64,000 nt of DNA from Paramacrobiotus metropolitanus. Lineage: Eukaryota; Tardigrada; Eutardigrada; Parachela; Macrobiotidae. The position numbers were made by a program, and so were the translations under genes. Positions 19,914-32,760 of this stretch are shown piece by piece. The stretch lies in NCBI RefSeq assembly GCF_019649055.1, contig NW_026570239.1:62001-126000 (forward strand), in the 5' to 3' direction. Each line of letters begins with the position of its first letter. Positions within the stretch are counted from its first letter, which is position 1. The notes beneath the pieces were generated by a model. It had not been told where the DNA came from. It worked only from the letters and a program-made list of their open reading frames with translations, and did not search any database.

Positions 19914-22406
19914 CTAGCACGTAGCGGCCGTCACGGTGCAGGCACCCGGTGGATTGGTGGTCCAGTCCCACGCTTGACCGGTCGGACACGTGCAGACACC
20001 GCGCGCGGCATTATTCAGTTTCATGCAGGTCAGTGGCGCGGCCGTGATAGCCGCCCCTGTCGATGAGGTTACCCCGGTGGGGACCCGGGTCCCACCGCAG
20101 TCTGGTAAGGTCTTGCAGCAGTTGCCCAGATACGCTGCAAACAATTTCTGATTAAAACACTTGAAAGAATTCGGAAATTATCTTGATTTATTCTACGTTA
20201 TTTATTGGTATTTGGGAAAAAGGTGCAACGTCCCGATTACGTGGGCAGTATGAAAAATCAAAAATATAAAATTGCCATTAATATTATGTAATGGATTACT
20301 TGAACGTAAACGAATAATTATATCCTTGACAAGGACAAGTAATTTCCGTCCTGGGACGGCCATAAGAATACTGCCCGTACTTTTGCACACCCTGCGGCCG
20401 TCTGCCCCCGTCACCGTCTTGTAATACGGCTTGCACACGCAAATATTACTGGCACCAACGGCCAGGCAGGCGGCATCCGTTGGGCAGTCCATATTGTTGG
20501 CGGTCAGGTCACAAGTGTCGCCCACTTGGGCGGTGCTGGCGCTCACCTCTGAAAAAATGCGACAACTCTTTCAGTACGAACATTGGACCACTGCCATAAG
20601 TTACGCTACAAGAAAATTCTGACAACAACACCAGCACGAAAACGCAGACAGATGAATACGGGTCTCGGGAGCAAAAAAAGTCCTTTGTAACAATAATATT
20701 TTGAATATGAAAACATAAGAAATACATAAATTAGATAAAAAATTTATCAACAGGGCTAAAATTACCGTTCGTATCCTTAAAATCGTAAATACATCATTTG
20801 TACAACATCAGTAACTGTTCATCATCAGCATCGAAAGCGGCGGTGTCTCAAACATATTATGGTGCATCCGAAACCCTTACGTTTGCATTCCAAAGTGCTT
20901 GGATTGCCGGTTTGCGGCGTAGCAATCCTGTTGCTGCCGCATTCGCATTTGCTTTTGGCAATGGTGCACGTTAATGGTGCTGGGCAGTAGGGGGTCGCTG
21001 TCGAGCAGGCGGGCAGAAGCTTCCAATCTGGGAAGGAAATTTTCAAATAAACCGTTCCAATCGAGAGGTGCGGTACAAAGAAACGGGGATTGCAGTGCAA
21101 ACGAATGATTGCCTCACCTTGACATGTAACTTTCCCGGTGTTATCGGCAAGGAAATAGGTTCCAGTCTTGCAAATACACACAGATTTTCCTTTATCACAA
21201 TCGGCCTGAGAGCCGAAAGCGGTGGTACACACAGTAGGATCGGTTTTGCAGTCGTAGGCTGTGAAAACACGACACATTCAGTACAGTATTTGCATATTAC
21301 AGTAATTAAGGACTACATCCCTTCTTGCCACTTAATATTCTTACAAGCGCAACTTAACAATTCTGCGTTTTTACAAAGCGTTCGCACGTGATAGTCTGAG
21401 TGAGATATGCGACCCAAAAATCGGTTTTCTCGGTGCAGACTGCAAACACCGGTTATATTCTGTGATAAAGTGGACGCCAGCTTCCCCATTACAATTCGTA
21501 TCAGCTGGTCAAAGGTTCTTTTGCTCAAAGAGAAGCCGAAAAATGTCCTGAAGTTGTATCTATTATTCACTAATAAAGTCCCTCGCATGCGGTGATCGAA
21601 GGTTTTTAGTTAATTTTAACCGCGTTAAGCGGATATACCGTTCCGGTTCCCAGAAATATTTAAGCGTTTCTTGCGTTGTTATGTAAAACTAGTTTCGTTT
21701 CTGGCAAGTGGCCTTTGGCTGCCAACTGAAAATCTTCAGAGCTATCAAACGATTCCAGAAGATGTATTTTTGACTAAGTATTCTAAAAAGAGTTTTTCGC
21801 CCAAGGCTAATACTACTGTCACCAATCTTTTCACAGCAATAGTGCTTGTTGAATTTTGCTTTATTGGATGCCTGTTCTTGTTCTTACAGAGAATCTTGGT
21901 AAGAAAGCCTTGGAAAAAACAGATTCTGTTGGTTTACCTTTGCAAGTTTTGCCGGTTGTGGGATTGGGATCTAAGATGAAATCCTTGGGACAAGCACACT
22001 TGCCGAATGGCTGTCCGGAGAGTGGCGGGCCGCACACCGCGGTGGCAAAGTACTGGTGGCAGTCGTCGTCCAGCTGGCAGTCCGCCGCCGTCATAGTGGC
22101 GATGACCGTGGAGCTCTGCCTGGCACGACAGCGCTGCACCCCATTGCCGGCATCGTACGGATCATACTCGGCTTTGCATTGGCAGACGTTACCGGTGGGC
22201 TGGGCGCCGGCCGAAGCTACACACTCGGCACCGCTGATCTGCGTACAGTCCATGCCCTGCAGCGGCCCGGTAGCCTGCGCCGGCGGCACACACCAGTCGC
22301 CAATCGCTAGTCCATCCGAGCGCTGGTACCCGCGGCGGTCGCCACCGGCGTTCACCTGGCGATGACCGAGCAACAGGATTACGATGGTGGAAAAGGATCC
22401 CCACAT
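19914..22406 (-). CDS. Secreted EB-domain cysteine-rich protein
   Basis: Five exons on the minus strand: 22406-21938, 21258-21118, 21027-20881, 20548-20381 and 20134-19914. All introns are phase 1 with GT-AG borders, and the total of 1146 nt gives 381 residues. Residues 1-20 (MWGSFSTIVILLLGHRQVNA) form a signal peptide. The rest is a chain of cysteine modules with the EB pattern, for example DCQLDDDC...AVCG...GKCACPKDF in exon 1 and CVCKPYYKTVTGADGRRVC in exon 4; the last exon ends GACTVTAATC. There is no membrane anchor. EB modules are common in nematode and arthropod secreted proteins, often with Kunitz or EGF units; function here is unknown. The acceptor of exon 3 (CCTTCCCAG) is the least certain. 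The gene lies antisense between receptor genes A and B. Confidence 0.85.
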
Positions 22407-24686
22407 CTACAAATTGTGTGTTGCAGTAGTTATGTCAACAGTTACTAAATAATGCGGTAGCAAAAAAATAAACGGAATAATTATTTTAAATAATTAGCAG
22501 TGTTCAATTTACGAATTCAACAAATTACCGTACAAAGAAACAGATAAAACGGCAATAAATGCGTTTAATTTCGAAAATTATTTATTCGGTAAAAACACGC
22601 TTATCTCTGTTCTAGCTGAAAATAATTATTGATACGAAGCATGCAAAGAATTAAAAGTAATTGTTGTGCTAAATTAAAATGTCTCTTTACCCGATGGATT
22701 TGATTTTTAATTAAATATTTATTTACCTAACAGTTAATCGTTGTAATATTCACTTACTGTAATTGAGAAGCAGCGTTGTCACAAAGCTGTAACCCAAAAA
22801 AGAAAAAAGAAAGCGGCAACTGTGGCGACTATCCTGACAACAAGCCCCAGAAAACGCCAAGTGGTCGAGATCACAGCATATCAGTGACACCTGACTGCTG
22901 GTTGCTGCTTTTCCTGTTCAGCAATTCAAATGTATCTGTACAAGGTCGACTGATCCGTTCAGACGCATAAAAAAGGTTAACTGCATTACAATTCAGTGAT
23001 TTCACGTATTCTATGCTGAGTTTGTGGTGCAGTATGAGGAACGATAAAATGCCGGATGCTAATATAATAAACCATCGCCGCTTGTTGATGTAACGCCATA
23101 CGCTCCATTATTGCCACATTAATCCACTTTCATTGTACCGGCCACCGGTGAACTGGAACTGTATGTATGGATGTGTTATTACGACAGCTTATTCAATTGT
23201 ACTTGACGCATTCCTGAACAAACTACAGAAAAGCACTTTTTGTGATTAATCCTCAGCTTCTCGAAGCCGGGATGTTCGTTGCAAAACCATTTCTGTTAAT
23301 TACAATCAATTAATTTATTACTATAACCAGTTAATTTAATTTTTTTATAAGATATGTGTTTTCATTAACTATGTTTTAATGTCACCGCGCTTTCATTTCT
23401 TTTATTTTAATAACTATTGCCGGTTAAAAATCTATTTAAAAGATATTGCCAACTTAATTATTCAGCCAAGATTTAAAAGCAATGCGCATGATAATTTCAG
23501 ATTTATGCGATGCCTGCGTAACAAGTTGCTATCAAGCGCCAGTAAACTGTAGAAATAACGGGAAAACTCATGAAGTGCACTAATAAACACCGCACACCTG
23601 AACCGTAAAATACCGGATCCTGAAATCATAAAGCCAATGTAATCACTGTAAATCCCGAGCACGTTTTCGGTGTTTACAGTAGGTTTTGTGATCGTTCAAC
23701 TGCTCAGTCGTAAAGTCGTACTCATACTTCGCGTTAACGACATATAGCGGTAGTTATGCGGTAACGTCGTCTGACCTTGCCGCTGCTACAGACTGACTGC
23801 CAAGCCGTAAAAGACACCAACCACCGGAATAGTGTTTATACGTGACCGAAGCACACGTGACTTCTGAATACAGATGCCGATCGTTTCGTAAGGTAAATAA
23901 ATAATTTTATTCTGGAAAAAAACTATAATTTTTAAAAGGCATTAAATTTCTATCATTAAAGAATTACGTTGGCTGCAAACCGGAGGCTGTTGAACGACGA
24001 ATGGTTCCAACAAGAACCGCTTACGTAAATATGAAATAAATATCGCTAAAATACAAGCATCGCAATGGGACAAAAAACAAAACGAACTGAAACAAAAAGG
24101 GATAATCAACAACTGACCTTCTCGCCAATCATTTTTGTGTTTCAATTTTTTATCGGATATTTATAACGAGACATTGCAGCTATCGGTCTAACTTTCTATT
24201 GTAGGTACATATTGTCCCGAGTAAGTTACGAAATGTGTGCTTTGCATTTTCAGGGCAACGATAGCGAATATCGTTACGAACACAGTGTCCTGAGCGCCGA
24301 AGAGCTTTAAAGGTGTAGTACCTATTGATGTACCTTTAACGATCCCATTGGAATCTTTTGTCCGCTGGTTGTCGAGTCCTCCTAATGTAGTGCAGCGATA
24401 ATAAGAAAACCGGCTTACACGGCATAAATTGCCACTTTCGGTTCATCGGAAAGCCTTTCCAGGAAACTGCGATAATCAGCAAATCACCTAAAGTGCAAAT
24501 GCGGTGGGCGACTATTTCCGGCATAGATCCGGTAACATCCAGCCAGGAAGACTGTGCGTGGTAATTGCCAATGTCCGGTTTCCATACTGTCTTTGTCTCG
24601 GTAACTGGGACAATTTTTTCCTTCACAGAAAATATTTTAGCTGTTCCTCCATTTTTCCTCCTACACGTTAAGTTTTCTCTTGAACG
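22407..24686. other. Intergenic, no gene seen
   Basis: AT-rich sequence holding the divergent 5' flanks of the EB gene (minus) and receptor B (plus). A minus frame of 133 codons at 24336-24737 overlaps the start of receptor B and lacks family motifs, so it is not called. No repeats with clear structure were noticed. Confidence 0.45.
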
Positions 24687-26434
24687 ATGGTCGTCTTCAG
24701 AAATATGGAAACAACCTCTCACAGTCGAAAAGTGCACGAGGAACCTCGTGACCGTATATCGCCAGTAGAGCTCGTATTGTTCATGCCATTAACTATGTTG
24801 CGCTCTTTCGGTTTTGCACCTCCGGAAAAGGACCCACCTAACACCGGGATTCGGATTGTAACTACCGCTTTCGCGGTGCTGATTCTGGGCGGTGGCCATT
24901 TTGTATCGAGCATCTGTTTCGCCATGACGGCCCTCAAATTATACGCTGCCAGTTTCGATAAGCACCGGAATTTTCTCCTAGAGGCTATTTTCGACATGCC
25001 TTATGCCGCCGTCGCCATCCGGGGCTTGATTCCTCTGAGCATAATTTTTTTCCTTAAGCGACGGAAACTGACCAACCTTATCCACGCCACCGATCGTCTG
25101 TTGCAGCGTGTGATCCTCGATCACCGAGTTTTATATCGGCACACTGCCCGTTTTCGACGGGAAATCGGTCTATTAATGTTGTACACTGTCGTCGGCTTCG
25201 CAGCCACCGAAGGCACGTCATGGCCGGCAGCGCTGCTAATTAGCAATGTCACAGTACATAATTTCACTGCCTTCGCTCCCATCACAATAATTCCACCGGG
25301 ATGGATATCCATCTTCTGCTACGAAACCGGCATCGTGTTTCCGAATTTTCTCTCGTTGCATTTATCCATTGTTTTGATTGGTTTCACGCTGATTTTGCGA
25401 TGCTGCATCGAGGAAATCCGGATACAGATCGATCAAGAACAAAAATATTTTATCAAAAGTAATCCCAAAGGTCACGAGACGTGGCTCGTTGATAGTAAGG
25501 TCAATGTTTGGGAAAGGGCGAATTCGCTGCGGAGTTTGATGCATGCGCATTCCGACATTGTCAAAGTATGCGGCGAGATTAATGCGACACTGGGACTAAT
25601 TTTTACCGTGTCGTACGTATGTGATACGATGGCGTTGGTTGGTTTGGTGGCCAACTGGGTGATGAACTCGTCATTAATGTTAAGCAGTCGTTGGATGATC
25701 ATTTCCAGCGGAATGCAGCTGATGAACGCAGGTGTTTTTGCCGGGATGTTTCTAATACCTCTTTTCCGAATGCACGAAAGCGTAAGTAAACTACTACAAA
25801 GTACAAAGTACTGCATTTCAGATTTAATAAAATTTCAGCTGCACTTAGGTCTTAGGTTATTCTATGTATTACAATACGCTCGTCTCTGTACTACTCGTAA
25901 ATTAACTGTTTAAAATTTAAACCGTAAATTGCTTTCATTAATTAGTACCAATAAAATAAATTTTTATTGTATTTATTTTTGTATGAATATGTACTCTTTA
26001 TTACAAAACAGCTGCATTAATCTCTCAGTGCGCTATCACGTGCGTGGCGACAATGTTTTAGGCGCTAGAAATTCATGGATCACTATGCCAGTATGTTGAC
26101 GTCGCAGCCAGCGCGCTCTTGCGCGACGAGGTATGATCGCTTCCCTGTAATCTCATCACTGACATTTGTTCGGTTTTGATAAATTTATAACTGCAGGGTC
26201 GTCAACTCCGTCGGATCCTGCAACTGTTTCTCTACAAAAGCAAAGAGCAATGGATCGGTGTGGAAGGCTTATACATCCTCCACGCCACTCGACATCTATT
26301 TGTTGCGGTATACCATCGATTTATTTGATGATGTGATCGCGAAACGATTATGCTGACGCCGGTTTACGTTGCAGACGTTTGCGTTGTGCGTATCGTTCGT
26401 GTTGGTTGTACGGGAGTTGCTGGGAAAGTTATGA
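24687..26434 (+). CDS. Gustatory-receptor-like 7TM protein B
   Basis: Four phase-0 exons: 24687-25781, 26062-26130 (69 nt), 26197-26307 (111 nt) and 26375-26434 (60 nt), giving 444 residues. Seven hydrophobic segments follow the same plan as gene A. Shared signatures are PLTMLRSFG near the N-terminus, IPPGWISIFCYETG before helix 4, HSDIVKVCGEINATLGLIFT entering helix 5, IPLFRMHES at the end of exon 1, the exon 2 block ALEIHGSLCQY and the terminal helix TFALCVSFVLVV. Gene B is closer to C than to A. An upstream ATG is used here; an internal Met (MET) six codons later is an alternative start. The presumed role is a chemoreceptor at the cell surface. Confidence 0.88.
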
Positions 26435-27365
26435 GAATTCTTCACCGTTCATTGTTTATGGTTCCTCCATTCGTCAGCGCTCAGCAAAGATTTGCTGCTT
26501 TATGGTTTTCCATCGTAACTATATACCTGAATTTGTCTTGTGCCTGCAACTTAAACGTTGGCGAATCCACCAGGCTAATATCGTAAATAGGAGGTTAATA
26601 GGTGCCACAAAGTACAGATAACAACTAACAAGTATTTTAAAATGAAAACTCCGCTCCACTTATGTTACAAAAACAGTGCAACAGAAATTCCAGTTGTTCA
26701 GATACATCGTACAAATAATCCGCACTTGCGGATGTTTGCTACAGTAACGTAGCATAACCGCGGAAGTGGCTCATCAGCTGTCTTTTCCTAAATAACCGGA
26801 CAACCACTCCCATCTATCAACCGATACTTTCCATGTTGAATAAGTACCCACGCATAGCATTAATTTTTTCCCTGAACCGATGACAGTTTGCCAGACATTC
26901 TGTCTGTAGATCTGAATGCGAAGCGGTTCATTATGGCACTGCTGAGCTGCTCTTCTACAGCGCTTGTACCTGATGGCGATCGATTACCGAGGAGGCAGTG
27001 TTTACATTCCGACGATAGTGTTACTGATCTTTGTGAACGAGGAACACGAGAAGTTCTCTCGCCTACGCACACGAAGGGAGATCGAATAACACACCAGGTA
27101 GATTATAACTTGTAACTGGCAAGAACATTGCCTGCCTCAGCAATTTTTCAATAAGGAATGACGGCATTTTGCACCCCACTAACGTACGAGTACATTCAGC
27201 GACAAGGACAACATAACCGATTAACAGAGCTATCGTCATGGCCAGTTAATCACGCTATCATTCGGCCAAGCTGGATCACACAGACTTTTTACCGGATTAT
27301 TTTTGACTCGTTTCTAAAGTTCTTGATAATTCTGCAAATAGAATATCTTTACGTTTATTGAAAAT
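26435..27365. other. Spacer between receptors B and C
   Basis: Contains the 3' flank of B and the promoter of C. Frames up to 78 codons, none with motifs. No tandem or inverted repeats were noted. Confidence 0.45.
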
Positions 27366-29299
27366 ATGGATGTTGACAAGGAAATGCCACTCAAAAAGCC
27401 CCCATCGCCAATGGAAACAATCCACTCCAGTCCACTGAAAATCTTACGTACTATCGGTATCGTCCACACAAAAACCGTCACCTGCAGCGCCTTCACCCGC
27501 ATTCTCTCCACAACAGTCGCTGTGGTACTCCTCGCCTGCGCATACTTCACCTCCGGCATCTGCTTTACTGTGACCGGAATGAAACTCTACGCCGGCAGCC
27601 AGGATAAAACCAAGAACATCCTCGTGGACGCACTGTTTATTATGCCCTGGGTAGCGATATGCCTCCGCGGTATCATCCTACTAACTCTGACTTTTATGTG
27701 GAAGCGCCAGCAGTTAGTGAAACTAATTCGCCACACTGACCATCTCGTCAGGGATGTGTTTGCTGACCCGACCACGTTGCGCCACTGTACCCGCTGCTGC
27801 CGTTTTCAGGTCAGCGCGTTGGTGCTGTTGACTACGGCGAGTTTTGTCTTGACCGAGGGTGCATCGTTTCCCGGGACGCTGGCGATGTACAACGCCACCA
27901 TACCGGATTTGAACGTCTTCGACCCGATCACGATTATCCCGTCGGGATGGATGTCCATCACGTTCTACGAAGCGTTTATCATCTTCCCGGATTGGCTATC
28001 GGTCCAAGTGTCCATCTTATTAATCGGTTTCACGTTGGTCCTTCGCTCTTGTGTCGAAGAGGTTCGCCAGCAGATTGTAAAACAGCGGGACCGGTTTTTG
28101 GTGGAGACAAGTAAAGGTCAGGAAGCGTGGATCGTCCAGGTCAAAGCTGATCTGGTCGAAGGTACCGAGCGAGCGGATGCGCTGCGCTGTCTTTTAAAGC
28201 AGCATGCGGATGTGGTGCGGGTGTGCGCCGAGATGAATGAGACGTTTGGATTGATGTTCGCCGTGGCGTACTTTTGCGACACCTTCGGTTTGGTGGGATA
28301 CATTGCCAACTGGGCTATGAACCCGGAGCAGACGATGGGCAATGTATGGATGATGGTGTGCAGTTTAATACAAGTGCTAAACGCCGTGATGCTAGCTGGA
28401 CTATTTCTTATGCCTCTATTTCGGATGCACGAGGCGGTAAGAGCATACGAGATAACTTGGATATAGTTTTTGTTGTCTTATAGAAAAAACAGTTCTTTTC
28501 GTGACTGTGGCGAGATTTACGGGACAAAGGCACTAACTTTAAAGCGTTGAAAAATAAAATTAATAATCAGCTTGAACACTGCGTACTGCGTAGTCTATAC
28601 TTTGCAGCTTGCATTTGATATCCTACTGAAAATGGGAAATTGAGAAACTAGTTACTGAAAAACGCATTGCTAAGGCGCAATTTTTATTCAGTTAAAAGGC
28701 AGAGTACTAGCACCGACAACGGTTTTAACTCAGAACCGTCTGATCTTCGTCCAGCAAGTCCAGCAGGGAATCTTTTTCGTTGTTCATGTATTGAGCGTTT
28801 CCCGTCACTCCATTGTAAGAAATTGTATTTCACCTGCCTTAACTGTACCACCGCCACCGTGGTCGTTTACGTTACGGCGCATTGACGCAAATGTGTTGGA
28901 CAATTGCAGGCCCAGGAGATACATGGGACATTATGCCAATATGCTGACGCCGCAGCGGCCTTTCTGCAGCGCGATGAGGTGGGATCAGTCCGCACATTCA
29001 GAAGCACAGAAGGTTATTTGCTTAACCCGTACTGATAGTGTTCGGCATGTGTTCTACATGCAGGGCAGCCAGCTTCGTCGGATCTTCCATCTGTTCCTCC
29101 ATAAAAGCCGCGAGCAATCGATAGGAGTAGAGGGATTGCATCTGGTGCACGCCACGCGGCAGTTGTTTGTTGCGGTAGGTGATCGATTGGTTTTTTGTTT
29201 AAACAGGAACCAGAAACAATATGTCTACATATTTTGCAGACGTTCACCGTATGCGTATCGTTCGTGATTGTTGTGCGCGAAGTGTTGGGAAAATCATGA
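27366..29299 (+). CDS. Gustatory-receptor-like 7TM protein C
   Basis: Four phase-0 exons: 27366-28436, 28910-28978, 29064-29174 and 29240-29299, giving 436 residues. Intron 1 is 473 bp; the others are 65-85 bp. Shared blocks with B include PLKILRTIG, LFIMPWVAICLRGIILLTL, ITIIPSGWMSITFYEAFIIF, WLSVQVSILLIGFTLVLRSC and the helix-5 entry HADVVRVCAEMNETFGLMFA. Exon 2 reads AQEIHGTLCQYADAAAAFL, exon 3 starts GSQLRRIFHLFLHKS, and the last helix is TFTVCVSFVIVV. Together with A and B this is a tandem same-strand array, so it arose by local duplication. The presumed role is a cell-surface chemoreceptor; ligand unknown. Confidence 0.9.
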
Positions 29300-30833
29300 A
29301 GCTGTATTTGTTTGTACGGTATACCAGGAATTTTATATTAAATATTTTGTAATATTTTCGCCTAAATGCGCAGTTGGTGCAATCAAGCAATCAGCCATAA
29401 AAAGAGTAAAACCAGAAGGAAACACCGTATGCACAATTCGGAAACTCCCACCGAATGCAGAAAATGGTTCCTATCGAAAAAGGCCGCTGTGCTAGAATGG
29501 AAGTCTCAACAGAATTTTTATGTACGAATTTTAATGTACGATACTGTGTACGTACTACATAGTGTCAAACTGGTATTAAGGTACCTTGTCGGTTTATAAG
29601 CAGACGTGTCGATTCGACACCGTTTTGCTTAATCGACAAGCCAGTATTTCTTATTGTTGTTTGGTTGGATGTGCTAAATGTCTGCGACAATTAGGTGTAA
29701 ACTGCGCGAGGTCGAAGACTACTTTCTTCAGAAAGGCGTTCGCCTAGCGAAAGCCTCACGCAAAAGTACTAACAATACAGAGTAGTTCAGAGGTAGCAAC
29801 GATAAGAAACATGAATAAAACTTTTAGTTCATTTTAAATCCATCTGTTTTACGGCGGTTAGAGATGCATCAAAGCAGCCGATCGTTGCGTACGACTCTTC
29901 CGGGAATTGAATTTCATTCCACAGGTTGTACTCCCACATTATCGAATATGGAATGTACAGGTCTGTATGATTATGTACCACACAATTTCCACTAACCGAG
30001 AAGTTACCGACAAGGATCTACTGTTAGGATTATTGCAGGACCTGTTAGGATATATTTTATTTTTCTTTGAATTAATACCAGCGCAGTACTGTTTACCAAG
30101 CTAGATTATTGGCTTGATGCTGATAGAAATCAACCCTATTTGTACAGCAGTTAAACGTGTTGTGCCGACCTTTCCTCAATAGAGTTTGTCGACCAGGATT
30201 TTGGTTTCGTTTATACAAGAAATTTGTAAAACAATGGCCAGTGTGAAAGTCTTCCTCTCATTTCACTGATTAACAACGCAGAAAACATGAACACAGCTTT
30301 ATATTCTGACGAACGGCAAGGGTGACCATTGTACAACCTCCGGTTCAGCAGAAACAGTGCATAGTGACTTCCCCCACAAGCACCGCAAGATCCGCACCGA
30401 AAACCTCTGTAACCACTGGCTAATTATTATATCAAGCGTGCATGTACTATATGAGTACTCCTGTGTAACGTTTAACATATTGTACCTTTACTCCAGTTTC
30501 ATACAAGCTTTGTAACCATTGCATCGATTCTTCAGATTTGTTAAATTACATTATCAAACTGGTTATACTTCAAATAATCCATCGAAATTTTTCCGTACCG
30601 GTACAGTCTCTGCATAAAGCAATCAAGAATTGCATGCAACTGATATTTTCTTTCCTGTCATTCATGCAGTACTCAACATTGATAACTCCATAAACCCGTT
30701 TGGTCCCGTTTTCGAGTTTATTTTTTTGCTAATTAAAGTACAGTAGGTACTTAATATTCATCAATCGGGTGCTGATGACATCATTTGGAGAACCCTGCTG
30801 CAGCTGTTTAACTTAACATTTTTCGCAAATATT
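29300..30833. other. Intergenic, no gene seen
   Basis: AT-rich, with frames below 80 codons. It holds the 3' flank of receptor C. No convincing repeats or RNA genes. Confidence 0.45.
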
Positions 30834-31330
30834 TTATGGCACTGGCGGATACACCACAAGCCGGTGCATAAGGCTTATTTGTATATTATCGACAGAGTTG
30901 GTGAATGATGAGCAACAGTTCTTAAGAGTTTTTAATGCGTATTTTCTACTTCTTTCTGCAACCTGTTCAGGCTCTCCTCTGCGGTCAGCTTTTCCTGAAG
31001 CGCACCGAAGTACGCTTTCTTCATATCTTCCCGGGTTCTGGTAACTTTTTTCGTTCCAGTTTCCATGCAGTAGCGGCTGCTGTAATGTTTCGCCCAGTGG
31101 CAGGTCTCGGGGCAAACGCAACAGTAACCGTTATACATTACGGGACAGTTCCTTTTCGCATCCGAAGTGTCGCCATGTTCACAAGGAAAATGGCATTTCG
31201 TGTTGCAGATCAGGCAGTGTAATACATACTGTCCCGGGTCCAGCTCTACTTGTATCGTGCAGGGCTCTCCCATTACAACGGTGAAGTGCTTGTTTTCTTC
31301 CATTTGGCGTTCGTATTGCGCGATCTTCGC
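30834..31330 (-). pseudogene. Orphan C-terminal Cys/His domain of an AIG1/IMAP-like GTPase
   Basis: A minus-strand exon opens after an acceptor (TGTACAG) at 31331-31333 and runs to a stop at 30932. It contains CHFPCEHGDTSDAKRNCPVM and GYCCVCPETCHWAKHY, a cysteine/histidine arrangement that I associate with the region following the G domain in AIG1/IMAP-like P-loop GTPases of invertebrates and fish. An acidic/basic helical tail (ALQEKLTAEESLNRLQKEVE) follows. Beyond the stop the homologous tail seems to continue in another frame (ending MHRLVVYPPVP at 30834). No G domain (GxxxxGKS) was found upstream, so this is a fragment, or the last exon of a gene whose start was lost. Confidence 0.5.
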
Positions 31331-32178
31331 CTGTACAGATACATAGACAAAAAGAAGTCAGAGAAACATGCACAGCGGGTAGGACTGAAGGATGAAGCTA
31401 TTGAAATTTGCTTTACAATTAAAACATGAACTGAATGAACGTAGTACCTGAAGTCGGCCACTCTCCTCCCTTTTCTGCACTGTAAAATTTCAAATGTTTT
31501 TTATATGGTTTGGTGGTGGGGATTTTCAGTATTACGCAGTATACACTGATATTGCCGATGTTATGTGCAACTAAGGCACTGATTTTACGTGTATAGTGAA
31601 TTTCCATTTGTGAACATACACGACCCGGGAACAGTCCGGATGTATTAGGTACAATACAAAACATAAAAAATGTAGAAAATCGTTAGAATACTTCTCCTCA
31701 CTAAATTCCAAAAGACTCCCTACCTACAGAGCCGGTGGTTAAGGGGCTCATTTTGAAGGCAGTGCTCATCGCATAGTACGGAGAATTACACGCCTGCCGC
31801 TCCCGTAGACCGGCAATAGTACTGAAATAATGTGAGCCGTAAAATTAAATGCTGGGTGAATTTTCCGACATAACACGACAGCATGCAAACTTAAGTGTGC
31901 CTTAAATGATTACGATTACCAAGCAGTGCGACGGGTTAACTTTTTGACAACTTCAAAGCAGGTTTATGCTTCTGAATAAGCTGTTTTCTCTTCTCATAAT
32001 ACAATTAATTTTAGCAGGTGCGCCTTGAAAGACGAGCGTCAAAAGCCCTATACTTACAGTTGCAGTACATTACTAGGGTCGAATAAAGACCATAAAATTA
32101 ATCGTGTTTACATGTGTCATGCTGTTTGCATCGCTGTTCTCACCATCAGTGTTCAGTGGAGCATAACGTAATCCGGTA
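31331..32178. other. Intergenic, no gene seen
   Basis: Short frames only. Searched by eye for the missing G domain of the neighbouring fragment; no P-loop motif found. Confidence 0.45.
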
Positions 32179-32180
32179 AA

Positions 32181-32760
32181 GCGCCGTTCAAATATTACGT
32201 AACGCAAATTTTCGGTTTTTTTCACCACCCCCTACCCCTTGTAACAACGCGTAACAAGTTTTTACACCCCCTGCAGCCGTACGTAACGGCATCGGGAACC
32301 CCCCCTCTTAAATGGCAAAAAAAATTCCCTACAAATTTTATGAGCAGAATCTGCTTGCTCCCAGCCTGGGAGTCCCAGGTAACGTTGAGTACGCCGCAGG
32401 ATATGCATCAGCAGATTCTTTACAAGATGCCTTCATTACCAGGCTCGATTTCTATACAATCAACATACGTAAACGACCGAGTTTTCACTTATAATACAGT
32501 TCAGTGGGCATGGCACTTATACGTTATAAGTAAATATTGCTGAAATATTTAGAACACGCCAGGGACGAAAACTTTTCTTCAATTTGCGTCTTTTGTACGC
32601 TCCTGAAATAATGGAATGACATGTTTCGGCTCCATCTTCAGCGGTGTCAAAATGTAACGTAACATGCCGGCCACCCACCCCCTACCCATGTAACAAAAGC
32701 GTAACGCTTAGGTCAAACCACCCCCCCACCCATGGCTGTTAAGTAATATTTGAACGGCGC
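32181..32760. mobile_element. MITE, about 580 bp, TIR GCGCCGTTCAAATATTAC
   Basis: The left end GCGCCGTTCAAATATTACGT is inverted at the right end (GTAATATTTGAACGGCGC). Both subterminal zones contain CCACCCCCTACCC and GTAAC-rich motifs. TA lies within two bases of each end, possibly the target duplication. No transposase frame. Superfamily open (Tc1/mariner-like is one option). Confidence 0.7.
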
